Made by a program: the position numbers and the translations under genes. DNA of 64,000 nucleotides, from contig NC_064656.1 of NCBI RefSeq assembly GCF_001723175.1, forward strand, positions 744,001 to 808,000, written 5' to 3'. Of the stretch, positions 11,691-23,380 are shown piece by piece. This DNA is from Penicillium oxalicum. Lineage: Eukaryota > Ascomycota > Eurotiomycetes > Eurotiales > Aspergillaceae. Positions within the stretch are counted from its first letter, which is position 1. The number at the start of each line of letters is the position of its first letter. The notes beneath the pieces were generated by a model. The model did no database searches and was not told where the DNA came from. It saw nothing but the letters and a program-made list of their open reading frames with translations.

Positions 11691-14017
11691 ATGGAGCCCA
11701 TCGTACAGACGGCGCCGAAGGGAGGCCTCGGCTTGGTCATGCAGAACCCTTATCTTTGCGGAGTGGCCTCGGTATGTTCAGACGGTACCATTAGCCCCCA
11801 TGGTCGATTCACTGGCTAACGCTGGAAACAGTTCTCGACCTTGGGCGGTCTCTTGTTTGGTTATGACCAAGGCGTGATCAGTGGTGTGATCACCATGGAG
11901 TCCTTTGGAGCACGCTTCCCTCGTGTCTTCGTGGACAGCGGATTCAAGGGATGGTTTGTCTCGACTTTGTTGCTGGGTGAGTCCACGAAAAGCATGGACC
12001 AGGCCGACGGCTTATTATCAAGCTAACATCTGCTCAGCTGCCTGGGCGGGCTCGCTGGTCAACGGACCCGTTGCCGATCGCATTGGACGGAAATTATCTA
12101 TCAATGTGGCTGTGGTGATTTTTGTCATTGGGTCCGCTATTCAATGCGGCGCAGTTGACATTCCGATGCTCTTTGTTGGTACGGATTCGGATCCTAGTCC
12201 TCCAGAGCTATTTACGGCTTGAGCTAATCTTGAGCGCTGACAGGTCGCGCTATCGCTGGATTTGGCGTTGGGATGCTCACCATGGTTGTTCCCTTGTACA
12301 TCTCCGAGGTAGGTGATTCACCCTGGCATCCCAGCCCCTGGAAAACGAGACTCAATCCCATGATTCCTATAGGTGTCCATTCCTGAGATCCGCGGCGGGC
12401 TTGTGGTCGTGCAGCAACGTAAGTGCTTTGCCAACACCCGCGGAGTGGGGGATGTAATACTCACTGGAACCATGTCGCAGTGTCAATCACGATTGGTATT
12501 CTACTCAGTTACTGGATTGACTACGGTACCAACTATATCGGAGGAACTCGCTGCGCCCCACACGTTCCTTACACTGGTGGGACAAGTGCAAAACCCCAGT
12601 TCGACCCTTACCAGGATGTACCCGCTGGGGGTTGCACCGGCCAGTCTGAAGCCTCTTGGCGCTTGCCGTTGGCCATTCAGATTGTTCCTGCGGTGATTCT
12701 TGGAATCGGAATGATCTTCTTCCCAGAGTCTCCACGATGGCTCATGATGAAAGAGCGAGATGATGACTCGTTGAAGGCGCTGTCGAGGCTTCGGCGGCAG
12801 GATCGCAAGTCTCCGACTCTTCAGAACGAGTATTTGGAGATTCGGGCATCTATCATGCTTGAGAATACGTTTGCTCGGGAACACTTTCCCGGACTTTCCG
12901 GATTCCGACTCCATGCTGCCCAGGTGAGATTTTTTTGTTTTCGATTCGTTCCAAATGGGCAAGAAAAAGACTTGACTGACTTGATGTTAAGTATCTTTCG
13001 CTGGTTACCAATTGGGCGCGTTTCAAGCGCTTGGCTATTGGATGTTGCACCATGTTCTTCCAACAGTTTATGGGATGTAACGGTAAGACTTCATTGTCCA
13101 GGAGCTGTAGACACCGATATTCTAATTTTTTTTTTTGATTTCACAGCAATGATCTACTATGCACCCACGATCTTTGGACAGCTCGGTCTCAGTGGTAACA
13201 CCACTTCACTCCTGGCGACCGGAGTCTATGGCATTGTCAACTGCTTGAGTACTCTCCCAGCATTATTCTTCATTGATCGCGTTGGCCGCCGGGTGCTACT
13301 CATGGCTGGCGCTACTGGTACCTGCATCTCCCTTGTTATCGTCGGTGGCATCCTGGGGGGTTATGGAAACCGCTTGATGGATCACAAGTCCGCCGGCTGG
13401 GCTGGAATCGCCTTTATCTACATCTACGATATCAATTTCTCTTACTCCTTTGGTATGTGACGATCATTCCCACCCACATCTCCTGCAAGCAGCAGCTTTA
13501 CCCTGACAGTGCACAATAGCTCCCATCGGCTGGGTCCTTCCATCCGAGATCTTTAACCTGTCCATTCGATCCAAGGCAATCTCCATTACCACCTCCGCAA
13601 CCTGGATGTGCAACTTGTAAGTTGTGCTTCAAGCTTAAGGCTCTTTCCGAATGCGGGCTGACTTACACTCTCGGTAGCATCATTGGTCTCGTCACTCCAG
13701 ATATGCTTGATTCCATCACATGGGGCACTTATATCTTCTTCGCTGCCTTTTGCCTGTTGGCGCTTGCGTTTACATTCTTCTGCATCCCCGAGACCAAGGG
13801 AAAGGTGAGACACAACGACAAACCAGATAATGGTCATGGTTGTATGATGAAGCTAACATTTTCGACACAGACACTTGAGGATATGGATCTGATCTTTGGT
13901 GACACTGCCGCACACGAGGAGAAGGAGCGCATCAAGCACATTGAAGCTGAGCTCCGAGGCGAGGATCGCGAGGATCTCAAGCCTGACAACACACATGCAG
14001 AAATTGTCAATGTGTAG
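11691..14017 (+). CDS. MFS sugar (hexose/pentose) transporter, 11 exons
   Basis: Exons: 11691-11771, 11832-11976, 12038-12178, 12244-12308, 12373-12418, 12481-12923, 12992-13082, 13147-13452, 13520-13616, 13678-13804, 13871-14017. They join in frame to 562 residues. The ten introns are only 60-68 nt, all with GTRNGT-like donors. Seen: TM1 GGLLFGYDQGVISG, loop motif DRIGRK after TM2, PLYISEV after TM4, the sugar-porter signature PESPRWL before the central loop, a second DRVGRR and the closing PETKGKTLEDMD. These are the standard Sugar_tr motifs for twelve-helix hexose/H+ symporters of the plasma membrane. The extracellular TM1-TM2 loop is short, and a Gly/Cys-rich loop lies after TM5. Substrate cannot be assigned from sequence alone: glucose, xylose, arabinose and quinate transporters share these motifs. 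Confidence 0.9.
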
Positions 14018-14479
14018 CCTAGATCATTTCTCTGGGCCGGCTGCAATGAGGGAGAATTGATGTTGAATCCATGGATATTCTAGTGATTGTACACTAACCA
14101 CATGACGGGTGTTTAAGCCCCCCGATGGAATTGGTTTTCCAACGTTCTTCTCACGAATGAAAATAAATTCAAAATGTCATCTCCTCGTTCCTCTGTTTAG
14201 ATTTTCGCAATGATTTAGCAAGTCAATCACGCAGCATCCCCCCACCCCCTCTCTTTCATCAAGGACTTTTCCAACAACAATTCTCAACACAGAGTGTCTA
14301 TCGTGCCGCAAAGACACACCCGCACGAGTCAGTTGGCCGCTCCCGCCCGCAGTGGATGTCCATGTGGGTCACGCCTCCGTCCTTATCCTTATCGCCACGC
14401 TTTCCCCAACTTACAAACTCCACCTCATCAACTTTCGCGCTTGGCCGTCATCCCAATCACGAATATCACTCCGCCCGCC
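14018..14479. other. Short intergenic region between transporter and SelK-like gene
   Basis: This holds the transporter 3' region and the promoter and leader of the SelK-like gene. No further feature is seen. Confidence 0.5.
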
Positions 14480-15097
14480 ATGTCTTCACAGAAATCCGCT
14501 CCAGCATATGTCTCGAATGGACAGACCCTCTCCAGGTTCGTCAAGTTGATTTTCATCCCCCTCCCCCCCCCTTTGATCCACACCCACACACATACATGCA
14601 TGCGAACCATTCAACTAACCTCGCCATGAACACCAAAGCCCTCCGCTGACCGTTCGCTTGAACCGCTTCGTTGAGAGCGTCTACCTCTTCTTGGGCTTGT
14701 ACTTTGTCAGCTTGTTCTCGGTACGTTGCACTCTCTTTCTGTGGAGCACACAAATCTAAGCGGTAGCTCTTGCTTGATATCTCGCCTGATGAGGGGCGGG
14801 AATGTTTTTCAAACACTTGAATGCGGAACATTCTCCAGATCAAGCTGCGACCATACACGGAGAGAGGAAGAGAGGGACTGACACCATTTCAATCAACAGT
14901 TTGATGCAAATGCTTCGGCCCAGAGCTCACAATTCAACATTCACAATCGAAACTCTGTTTCGCGTGGGACATCGAGTTGGGGCTCCCGGGCTGGTGGTTC
15001 GTCGGGTCCTGCTTCGCGACGGGGAGGCAATGGTGGGGGGCCGCGCCTCGGTCGCGTGGATGATATTCGAGGACCGGAGTGCAAGAGCTGTCAATGA
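14480..15097 (+). CDS. Selenoprotein K (SelK/SelG family) homologue without selenocysteine
   Basis: Three exons, 14480-14535, 14639-14720 and 14900-15097, encode 111 residues. Seen: the N-terminal AYVSNGQTL segment that marks SelK, a single hydrophobic helix (about residues 30-46, VYLFLGLYFVSLFS), a Gly/Ser/Arg-rich tail with GGNGGGPRLGRVDDIRGPE, and the ending CKSCQ before an ordinary TGA. In animals SelK is a small single-pass ER membrane protein that recruits p97/Derlin in ER-associated degradation and supports DHHC6 palmitoylation; its tail carries selenocysteine. Here the tail has two cysteines instead. The first donor is GTTCGT and the second acceptor-side intron is 179 nt, so the middle join is the least certain part. 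The same TGA is read as stop, since fungi generally lack the selenocysteine machinery. Confidence 0.75.
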
Positions 15098-15805
15098 TGG
15101 TTTGGGGTGAAAACTTTGTGTCATCTTGGATATATATTCGGGTGGGCTGGGGTTGGGTTTGAGAAGTTGAGAAGGGTATTTGGAATTTGAAATTGAGATT
15201 CGGTTTCCTCAGAATTGGAATCGTTTGGCTGCGGATGATGATTGGGGAGTATCTGCCGAATAGATGGTATCACTTTCCACTGCTTTGGGTAAGTAGTGTT
15301 TACCTGTTTGCGCTTTATCGTGTTGAGTCGCTTTTGCGTAGATACTCTGGATTTTGGAGGATGGATACACTGGGTCGATGGAACTTCCGACAGAGGAGTA
15401 GGGAGGTTCAAAGTGTCACTGTAGATGGACGGGAAACCGATGGATGCTACTGATGGGGAGTGAATCATGCCCACAAGACTTGCCCGAACTATGTCTGTTC
15501 ATGTCTATTCTTCTGGATATGCCAGTGCTAGCTCACTCATATATTGGTTGTCAACCATATCCAATGACGACCGAGATCTACTTCTCCAAAGGTGAAGCGG
15601 ACGACCGAGTCCAACTCTCCCGCCCGGTGGATATTGAGGCTTTTAGATCTTCACGTGATGATCACATCCCCCGCTCCGCTAAATGTTGTAGTCGGCATGG
15701 CTGTTAAGGGGAAAAGTGTCCTCTGGTTTCTAAATAAACCCTAATAGACCTCAGAAAAGCTGTGTACCAAACTGGTGTCCCTACTCAGCAACCTCAAAAG
15801 TCAAC
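15098..15805. other. Intergenic region before the aldolase gene
   Basis: No coding signal. It probably contains the aldolase promoter; an AT-rich AAATAAAC lies about 75 bases before the start. Confidence 0.5.
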
Positions 15806-16773
15806 ATGTCGACCATTCCCACCACCAACGCCGAGTGGACAGAGGCAATCTCTGCTCTGTCGGCGCAATTGACAGGCGACGTCCTGCCCGTTCCGCCCAC
15901 CAGTCCCGAGCAGATCCCGGGCATGATTGATCACACCCTTCTCAAAGAACCCATTGAGCCTCAGCAGATCGACACTCTCTGCCAGGAGGCTCGCCAGCAC
16001 AATTTTGCCACGGTGTGCGTTCGCGTGGGATACGTTGCGCAAGCGGTTGCCAACCTCAAAGACCTGCCCAATGTGGGGGTGGCCTGCGTGGTGGGGTTCC
16101 ACGAAGGAACGTATGAAACGGAGTATAAAGTGTCTGAGGCCCGGGAAGCAGTGGCCCTGGGCGCCAGTGAACTCGATATGGTGATTGATTATCCCAAGTT
16201 GAAGAAGGGAGAATATACCGCCGTCTACGAGGACGTTCTGGCGGTGCGTCGCGCTGCCCCGTTGCCGGTTCTGCTCAAGGCGATTCTCGAGACGTCCGAG
16301 CTTGAGAAGGAGGAGATTATTGCTGCTACGTTGCTCTGTTGCATTGCAGGTGTAGACTTTGTCAAGGTGAGTTTGGACTCGAGTGGGCAACTTTGGAGAG
16401 AGAAGGAGAAAGAGAGAGCAAAGAGAGCGATTCTCTCTGGATATTCCGGGAATTTCTCAACTCGGTATCGAGACAGGCGTATATTGTGTTGAATCTATTC
16501 TAACGATTGCGATATTTCCCCAAATAGACCAGCACTGGATTCAAAGGCCCCGCGACGGAGGATGCTGTCTCATTAATGCGGACCGTCTCTCAAGTCGCTG
16601 GGTTCCCCAATGTTCAGGTCAAGGCCAGCGGTGGTGTCCGGACTGCCTCTGACTGTCTGCGCATGGTCAAGGCTGGAGCAACCAGAATCGGAGCTAGTGC
16701 TGGTGTGAACATCGTGCGCGAACTTACCAGCGGAGAGACTCAGGCCCAGTCCACGGGTGGTGACGGATACTAA
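15806..16773 (+). CDS. deoC: Deoxyribose-phosphate aldolase (DERA)
   Basis: Two exons, 15806-16366 and 16528-16773, encode 268 residues. The enzyme reversibly cleaves 2-deoxyribose-5-phosphate to glyceraldehyde-3-phosphate and acetaldehyde in deoxynucleoside salvage in the cytosol. Seen: IDHTLLK (residues 41-47), the ELDMVIDY strand with catalytic Asp124, the Schiff-base lysine Lys187 in DFVK-TSTGF, and the second lysine Lys219 in VKASGGVRT. The DFVK and TSTGF halves are joined across the 161-nt intron (GTGAGT to AATAG), so the Schiff-base lysine codon is the last codon of exon 1. The length equals the usual DeoC size. A fungal-type N-terminal extension of about 35 residues precedes the barrel. 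No pathway neighbours are adjacent. Confidence 0.95.
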
Positions 16774-18990
16774 GTTCCCGCTGGAAATAACAAAAAAAAA
16801 AGGAAAATGTCTTGATCAAGATCTCTTCACCTTGATCAAAATGCATAATCTCCAAAGTTCGGGTCTTTGTCCTGCCCTTTGGACCCGTTGACACCTATTG
16901 GGGAAAAAAATGAAATTCTCTCTGGCACAGCTCTACAAATCATTTTCCTCCCAGAGAAGATTTCTTCGGAACGAGCACCCTCGTTTCTCACCCCAGATTG
17001 GTTCTGGAAGTTCAGTCCTCCGTTTGTTGAGGTTGTGGCCCTCGTAGCCTGGCATTTGTCTCTTCTTCCTGGTAACGATACGCGTTCTTCCGATCAGCAC
17101 TCTTTGTTTTTAAATCTCCGAGAGGAACTTTTCAAGGGGTAACGGGACCCCAGCCCAGCCTGGTCTATACTTCTGGAGGACAATCATGCGCCGATCTTCA
17201 TCTACAGTACAGGGAGCTACGCGTCTTGAGGACAGATCAAGAAAAAAAAAAGGAATCCAAAACACAGGCCTCGTCTACTGACCAGTCCTGTTCTCATTGT
17301 TATCTCCCAAGAGTGTATTGTACGGGTCATCGACTTGTTGGCTTGAGCGCGCGATTAAAGACAGTCGTCTGGATTGCTCGCCTCCGTGAATTGATTTCCA
17401 CATTTTCACCCCAATAAATGCAACATCGCCCATCACCCAGGAAGTCGGACTTGCCCTTCCATATTCATTTAGTTCAACTGTATTACCCCACTACCCTCTC
17501 TCTCTCTCTCCTGGTCAATGGATGTTACACACTCCCTTCTTCCACCTATCTACCTACCTTTGCCTCCATCTCGCCCTTCCCATTCTAGCACGTTCATTTT
17601 CCAACATCCACAAACCCACCACAGAGAGAAAAAAACATCATGTAGAAGCCGGTTGAAACTATTGATATAAAAAAGAAAGTGGAGCCAGAACCACATTTAG
17701 TCCCATCCAACTGTGGGGAGGTATATGTAGTGGCAATATTCCCATAGAACAGGAATGACATGGATGGGGTCTAGCTGACGACCGGATCCCAGCATTGCAC
17801 AATGAGTCCCTGGGTATATGAGGTACATGTAGTCATGGACTGCCTCGAAAGCAACAAGTGCAGCTGGGGACCCGACGTCTGCTAGCTACCTATAGATTGT
17901 CATTGTGTGTCTGCTTATAGTTCAGCTCTCCCTACAATGTAGGGGGCTTAAATGTGAAAAAAGAAGAAAGAAATAGAAACGCACAAACAAAAAGAGGTCC
18001 ACCTACTCAGGACAAATTGTGATTGATCCGACTTGGTAGATAAAACCTAGATGGGTCTGGTTTTGGTTGCTGGGGTGGGGGGAACAAAGCTTGGAAGCTT
18101 GGTACGGATCGACACTGACGTCTTGTTCGTTCGGTTTGACGTGGGATTTTGAGATATGGATCTTTCCAAGTATCATAATGAGTGGGTAGGTGACTGTGCT
18201 CTTCAATTGTCGGACTGGTGTCTCATGCCTACGTTTTTCCCTTGCACATTTGATGGATGAACGTTGCATATACGGGTTCCTTTTCGAGTGGCACATGACT
18301 TGTCACGACCACAACCGAGGACGGGACTATCCTCGATATTGAATCATGAATTTAACGGAATCCCTATGAAAATGACTCGCCTAGTAAGCAAGTAAATCCC
18401 CAAATAGTACCGCTGATCTATATATCCTATCGCACCTTTACACCTCACCCACACGTGCTTGAATTGAAAAAGCAACAACCTGAGCGAACCTCGGCAAAGA
18501 ATGCCAGGCCAAAAATCTTGAATCTACAGCCCAGTCCAGAAGGTCCTCGACAAATTCCATTCTCCACCCATTTCTGTACTTATTAGCCAACTTGTCATGA
18601 ACTCGTCCGCCCTCCAAGTCAACAGCAATTCATCGACCCAAACCCTCTGGTCAACATTTCCGATTCGAGTAACGATGAGCTGTCAAACCCAAGCAAGATG
18701 GAGACCACGAAAAAGCCCACATGGTAAATACCACTACTACTCTTACGACTACTACGACTACGACTACGACTACGAATACTCCAACTTAAGTAGTAACCAC
18801 CCCATCCCAACCTAAACCAAACTCCCATCATCCATCTTCCGCCTCGCCTCCCTTTGAAACTCTTTCCATACTGATCTTGTATCCATCCACGAGCACAACG
18901 AACCAACAGAGCTCCATCTTCCCTCCCACAGCCCTCATACTCCATAATTCATCATAAAGTGGAGCTGAACCTCACCCCCGGGTTCAAATC

Positions 18991-19021
<31 letters not shown>

Positions 19022-19669
19022 CCCTCACCCAAAAAAAGAAAAAAAAAATAAGACCGGTCCAGTTCATCGACCTTTTTTTTGCCCCTCCCCCCTTTCCCCC
19101 CCAACCAACCACCTCCGTCTGCACCGACGTCATTCCGAGGTTTGACTCTTCCGATCATCGAACTCGCTCTATACAAAGTGCGATTCACCGGTGCAGCAAT
19201 CGCTCTGGATCGGAGTGGGATTCTGTCTCCCCCTCCACTCACTTTTTCCCACTCTCTTTTGACCCACGAAATGATTCAAGAAGAAAATGGAGAGAAAAAA
19301 AAGGAAGGGGAAGAACCAAAGAGGGAAGAGATAGAAGAGACACGCGAGGAATCCAGTGAATCAAGCGATATATACCGAAGAGTTTCCTCATTTCAGATCG
19401 AGTACAAAGTACAAGAAATTTTTGAATTTCTTACCTACTCCTTTCTATTTTTGAGAGGAGGGGAGCTACCTTTTTTTTAAATCTTGATAATTTCTTTCCT
19501 TTTCTTTTTGAGAGAGGTTTTGTTCCCCTTGCACCGGCGCTGTCGATTTACATCTCTCCCTCCCTCTCCCTTTCTCTCTCTCTCAATCTTTACTCAAAAT
19601 CAGAAAGACCAAAAAAAAAGAAAGAGAGTGACCCAAATTACCAAAATCAATGTGCAGTATCTTCCCTAT
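16774..19669. other. Intergenic region and long pyrimidine-rich leader
   Basis: No gene is supported in 2.9 kb. It includes a (GACTAC)-like repeat around 18740-18776, a (CT)n run at 18998-19020 and several T/C-rich stretches between 19440 and 19600. The right part is probably the promoter and 5' leader of the downstream unknown gene. The 133-codon frame at 19079-19480 is low-complexity (Pro/Glu-rich) and has no domain. Confidence 0.55.
18998..19020. repeat. (CT)n microsatellite
   Basis: A pure CT dinucleotide run of about 11 copies in a pyrimidine-rich leader region. Confidence 0.85.
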
Positions 19670-20509
19670 ATGCCGAGCAAACTTTCCATCCTGGTGTTTA
19701 TCGCCTCGCCTCTAGACTATGCTCGGTATCGGCATGCAGCGCTGTACTTTGAGTTTGAGGGAACGCCCATCCACGACACCACGACCAAGTCCAAGTTCAA
19801 GACCAGGTCCCCGCTAGGGATCCAGGAGCCCGCGAAAAAGCCAGATGCAGAGCTTGAATCTCCATCCTCGCGCACGCCAACTCCAGGTCTCTCGAGCGGC
19901 GTCGAGATCCCCGAAAGCCAGGCAGATATCAAATCCTGCATGATGGAAGTGGTGGGATCACCGGGCTTTTACAGCTTCCATGAGCGGATCAATATGGCCT
20001 TGCCTGTCGCGGCGACAGGTAAGTCATCCAGTACTTATGGCGAGGTGGTGGTGGTGCGAAAAAGAAAAAAGGAAAAGGAAAAGGAAAGAGACCTTCGACA
20101 AATTCAATGCTGAAATACTTTCGTGACCTACCTCTCCCGCTCCTTTGATCAAGACTTTATCTCTGCCATTCGGTTTGCTTTGACTTTCTCTTATTTTTTT
20201 TCCTCCCTTCAAACCCATCTCAATCTCTTGTCAGGCCCATTTTCTGACTGTGAGATGACATACACAGGGCTGGCTAGAGCTGCATTGGTAGCGTATATTC
20301 CAGACACGGTCTCGGTGTCGTCGTTGCGTGCGGTGATCTCGGGCACACCGGTCGCAGGTCAAGAGATGGACTGGAATAGCCAGAATTGGGTGGGCGATGC
20401 GCTGGAGCGTTTGGTCACCGCAGGCTACTTGACCCCAGAGCAGAAGGACAAGGGACTGGACGGGATGGTGGACATCATACTCGAGGCAACGGACGAAGAA
20501 TCGGCTTGA
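19670..20509 (+). CDS. Conserved fungal protein of unknown function
   Basis: Two exons, 19670-20018 and 20235-20509, encode 207 residues. I do not recognise a named domain. Seen: an N-terminal MPSKLSILVFIASPLDYARYRHAALYFEFE stretch that looks like a beta-hairpin rather than a signal peptide, a variable Pro/Ser/Thr-rich insert (about 40-85), a second ordered part (SCMMEVVGSPGFYSFHERIN), and a C-terminal region with DWNSQNWVGDALERLV and a closing acidic helix. The QNWVGDALERL pattern recalls proteins with a small papain-like or NlpC-like fold, but no clear cysteine/histidine pair can be assigned, so this is only a note. The 216-nt intron has donor GTAAGT and acceptor TTGTCAG. No membrane segment; probably cytosolic. 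Confidence 0.7.
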
Positions 20510-21237
20510 ATGTGGACGGGGAGAGATGGTCACACCAAGCAGGAGATAATGGATAGCGTCGGAATGTCTGTCAGTTTCTTGACTCCAGGGACGCCAGAAT
20601 GTGAGGCTATCTCTATATGATTCTTGGGAGTGTAAAATACCCTCGTCCAAGACAGAGAGAGAGGGAGAGCCCGACAGAGATTTCATCCATATCGACTGTG
20701 CGGACTTGGCTTGTCAAGCAAACAGCTCTCGTAGACCCCCGCCAGGACAGGATACACCGAAACGCTCCAAGTTGAGCTGAATATCATATCCGTGGAAAGA
20801 GAGAAAAGTCTGTTGGACTAATAGGCTGGCCCATGCAATAACATAAGCCCCTCGCTAAGAAATACAAAAGTTCAACGCAAGCGGGGCCGGGAAAGCAGGA
20901 GATACCACCGCCTCAAGCTTGCTTTGAGCAGGGAAACATATCCCGAGAACAAAAGGGAGAAAAAGCACGCCCGAAAGAAAGAATGAAACAGAAGAAAAAC
21001 GCGCTGAGTGAGCCAATTCGACGCTGCAATGAGAGGAGGGAGTAATCACAAAAGAAGAAAAGGGTGAGAGGGGAAAGACGCCATGTCCAAGAGTCATGCA
21101 CAACCGATCGCATCGAGAAAGAACAACCACGTCAAAATCATTTCATGAATCTTATTGTCTGGAAAAGCCGCCCTTGAGCGAGGGGGGAAATGTGGAACAA
21201 AAAAAAAGAGTGTTCGTGAATTCGTCTCCGTGATCTT
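20510..21237. other. Convergent intergenic region
   Basis: This lies between two 3' ends facing each other. It is A-rich on the plus strand and has no coding signal; it presumably holds both 3' untranslated regions. Confidence 0.5.
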
Positions 21238-22979
21238 TTATTTGCGGCTGTCGTTAGGAGCCCAGTGGATGGGCTCGAAATCTTGATTGCGGAAATGGGC
21301 CTGATTGTACGGCGAACTGGAACTGAATAGTCAGCAGTCGCCCCCGATCAGGCTCTGTAGAGGTGATCGCTCACTTTTTAAACGGTGCAGTCACGGGCAA
21401 ATGATTCAAGTTCGGTTTCATCACCAAGGGATTCAGTCGAATCTGCGGCCCATCTGTTGATCGGCTGGGGAGAGTCGTCATGGGTGGGGGCGCCGCGGAT
21501 GGCAAAGAGGGGGTGGGTGAAGATACAGGAATAGGCGGCACCAACGCGTTGGTTTGCATTTGAGACGGGTACATCTCCTGGGTTGGGGAGAGTCGATATG
21601 GACTGGCGGGGCTTGGCGACACCGAAGGCACGGGCGACATGGGCGCGCCGCCCATGGCAAAGGCCGGATCCGCCATCAGGTTGGGAATCGCCATCAAGTG
21701 AGGGTTGGCATCAAAGGACAAAGCTCCCTGGTCCCAAGAAGCGTAGTCCGACGTCATCGCATACTGAAAGTTGACCACCGGTGCCACATTCACCGTCTGT
21801 TCGGCGCGGTAAATGATATCATAGTGGCCCCTGAAGAAAGGGAAAATTTCCGAGTTAGAGCACAAATCTCGGGCAAGTGGACAGGAAGGCAAGAGTGGGG
21901 TCATCCTTACGGTCGGTACAGAAGACGAATGGTAGCATCGCTGGGACAGGTTTGTGTGAATGGATGAGGAGTCACGGTATCGCCCTGACTGCGGTCAAGA
22001 TAGAGGACCTCAACCCCGAACCCAGCATTGGAGATAACGCCATCGGTCAGAGCTTGCAACCCGACTTGGTCAATCTCACTCCGCACTGTGTCGATCTCGG
22101 TGGCACAATATTGATCCAAAGGAGCGGGTAAGAAGGGTTCATACTGCGCAGGATTTAATTTCATCCAGGCACTCGTGAGAAGCTACCATCCCGGGGTGGT
22201 CAGTCATCGATGTGGGATTGTTCGGCATAGAAACTCGCACCATGGGCCACTCACTCGGAGATGCATCACGATAGAGTTGGAGTTGTACTCGTCGTTGAAC
22301 GCATTGACCAAAAATGACTCGTCCGGGTCGCTATTTTGAATGGCGGTGGAAATCTGCGCGAACATCTCGTCTGTGGCATCAGTGAACATCTCGTAGAGAT
22401 GTTCCGCGTAGCCCACTTGATCTAAAGTATAAGCTAGAGATTTGATGCGGATCCGTTCCTGCTCAACACGCAAGATATCGCGGAGAGAGAACAAGGTCTC
22501 GAAGTAGCCAAACGCCATTGCTAAGACGCGTGTGAGTTAGTGGTCGATCGGAGTGGAGATGGTTTTGCGGTTTGCATGATCCCCTCCTCTTACCTCGCCA
22601 GCCACAATTCCCATCTCGCTTCATGATACGTGTCATGGGGTGAGTGATCGTCAGTGCCTGGTAGCCGTCAGCAATAGCGCAAAGTCCAGGGCGGTTCCAA
22701 CATGGAGACTCACATTTGTCTTGGTGGCAAAGCTTGGATCGGCGTTGGCATACTCCAAGGCGATACTATGACTGGATTGTTTTGGCGAGACCAGCAGTCC
22801 CTATTCATGGACAATTTCAGCCGCGGTTCTCTTTCTTTCTTTCATCCATCGCACTCTCTCCGGGTCCTCATTCGTCACCGAATACATACTGGGACTTCCG
22901 GTTCAAACTCATTCGACAACTTTTGAAACCGCTGCATCTCATCCGGGGAGAGCGCGTTCATGTTGCTGGAATTGCTCAT
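21238..22979 (-). CDS. Otubain-type deubiquitinase (peptidase C65)
   Basis: Seven exons on the minus strand: 22979-22890, 22800-22714, 22657-22594, 22520-22255, 22182-21911, 21830-21375 and 21316-21238, about 437 residues. Otubains remove ubiquitin (OTUB1 prefers Lys48 chains). Seen: MKRDGNCGWR with catalytic Asp74 and Cys77, AFGYFETLF after it, LLTSAWMKLN, VEVLYLDRSQ and RPGHYDIIYR with catalytic His262. The His motif is rebuilt only by splicing exons 5 and 6. Human otubains end soon after this His; here a Pro/Met/Ser-rich, probably disordered tail of about 150 residues follows, then a short last exon encoding SPYNQAHFRNQDFEPIHW. An alternative acceptor for that exon (start 21322) would add two residues. 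A longer frame with an ATG at 23144 could add 55 residues. Confidence 0.87.
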
Positions 22980-23380
22980 GATGAAGGAGACTGGCTCCAA
23001 AGCTGCCAAGTTGGACAAGCCAAGAGAGCGGAGGAACGTTGACGGAGCAAGCGCGTCCTGATAACAGCCAGGGAACTTCTGTTTTTCCGGGAACGAATGG
23101 TGAGGACCCCAATGACTCCAGGCTGGTTGGGACAAAGAGGACATCGCACACAGCCGCGAGAAACAAGATGGTGCGCGTGTGGCCACGGGTCGCCGGGGGG
23201 AAGGGAGAAGGGTCGTCTAGAAGCGTGCGATGGATATCCTCACGGGGGAATCGTTGTACTTCACCAATCTGGAGCTACGTGTCAGTCGTGGCCATCAGCC
23301 AGCCTCTCGACCAGGCCCATAGGGTTCATGGGTGGTTGTGTGTCAACTCACGGGACATAACTTGACATCGCCTATTTACG

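Noticed and set aside
15794..16390. 198-codon open frame antisense to the aldolase
   Set aside because: It mirrors the aldolase exon and has no recognisable domain.
18970..18995. GGTTCAAATCC, a B-box-like motif
   Set aside because: No matching stem or A-box nearby, so no tRNA gene.
19079..19480. 133-codon frame rich in Pro and Glu
   Set aside because: Low-complexity pyrimidine/purine-rich leader sequence with no domain, ending at a poly-T run.
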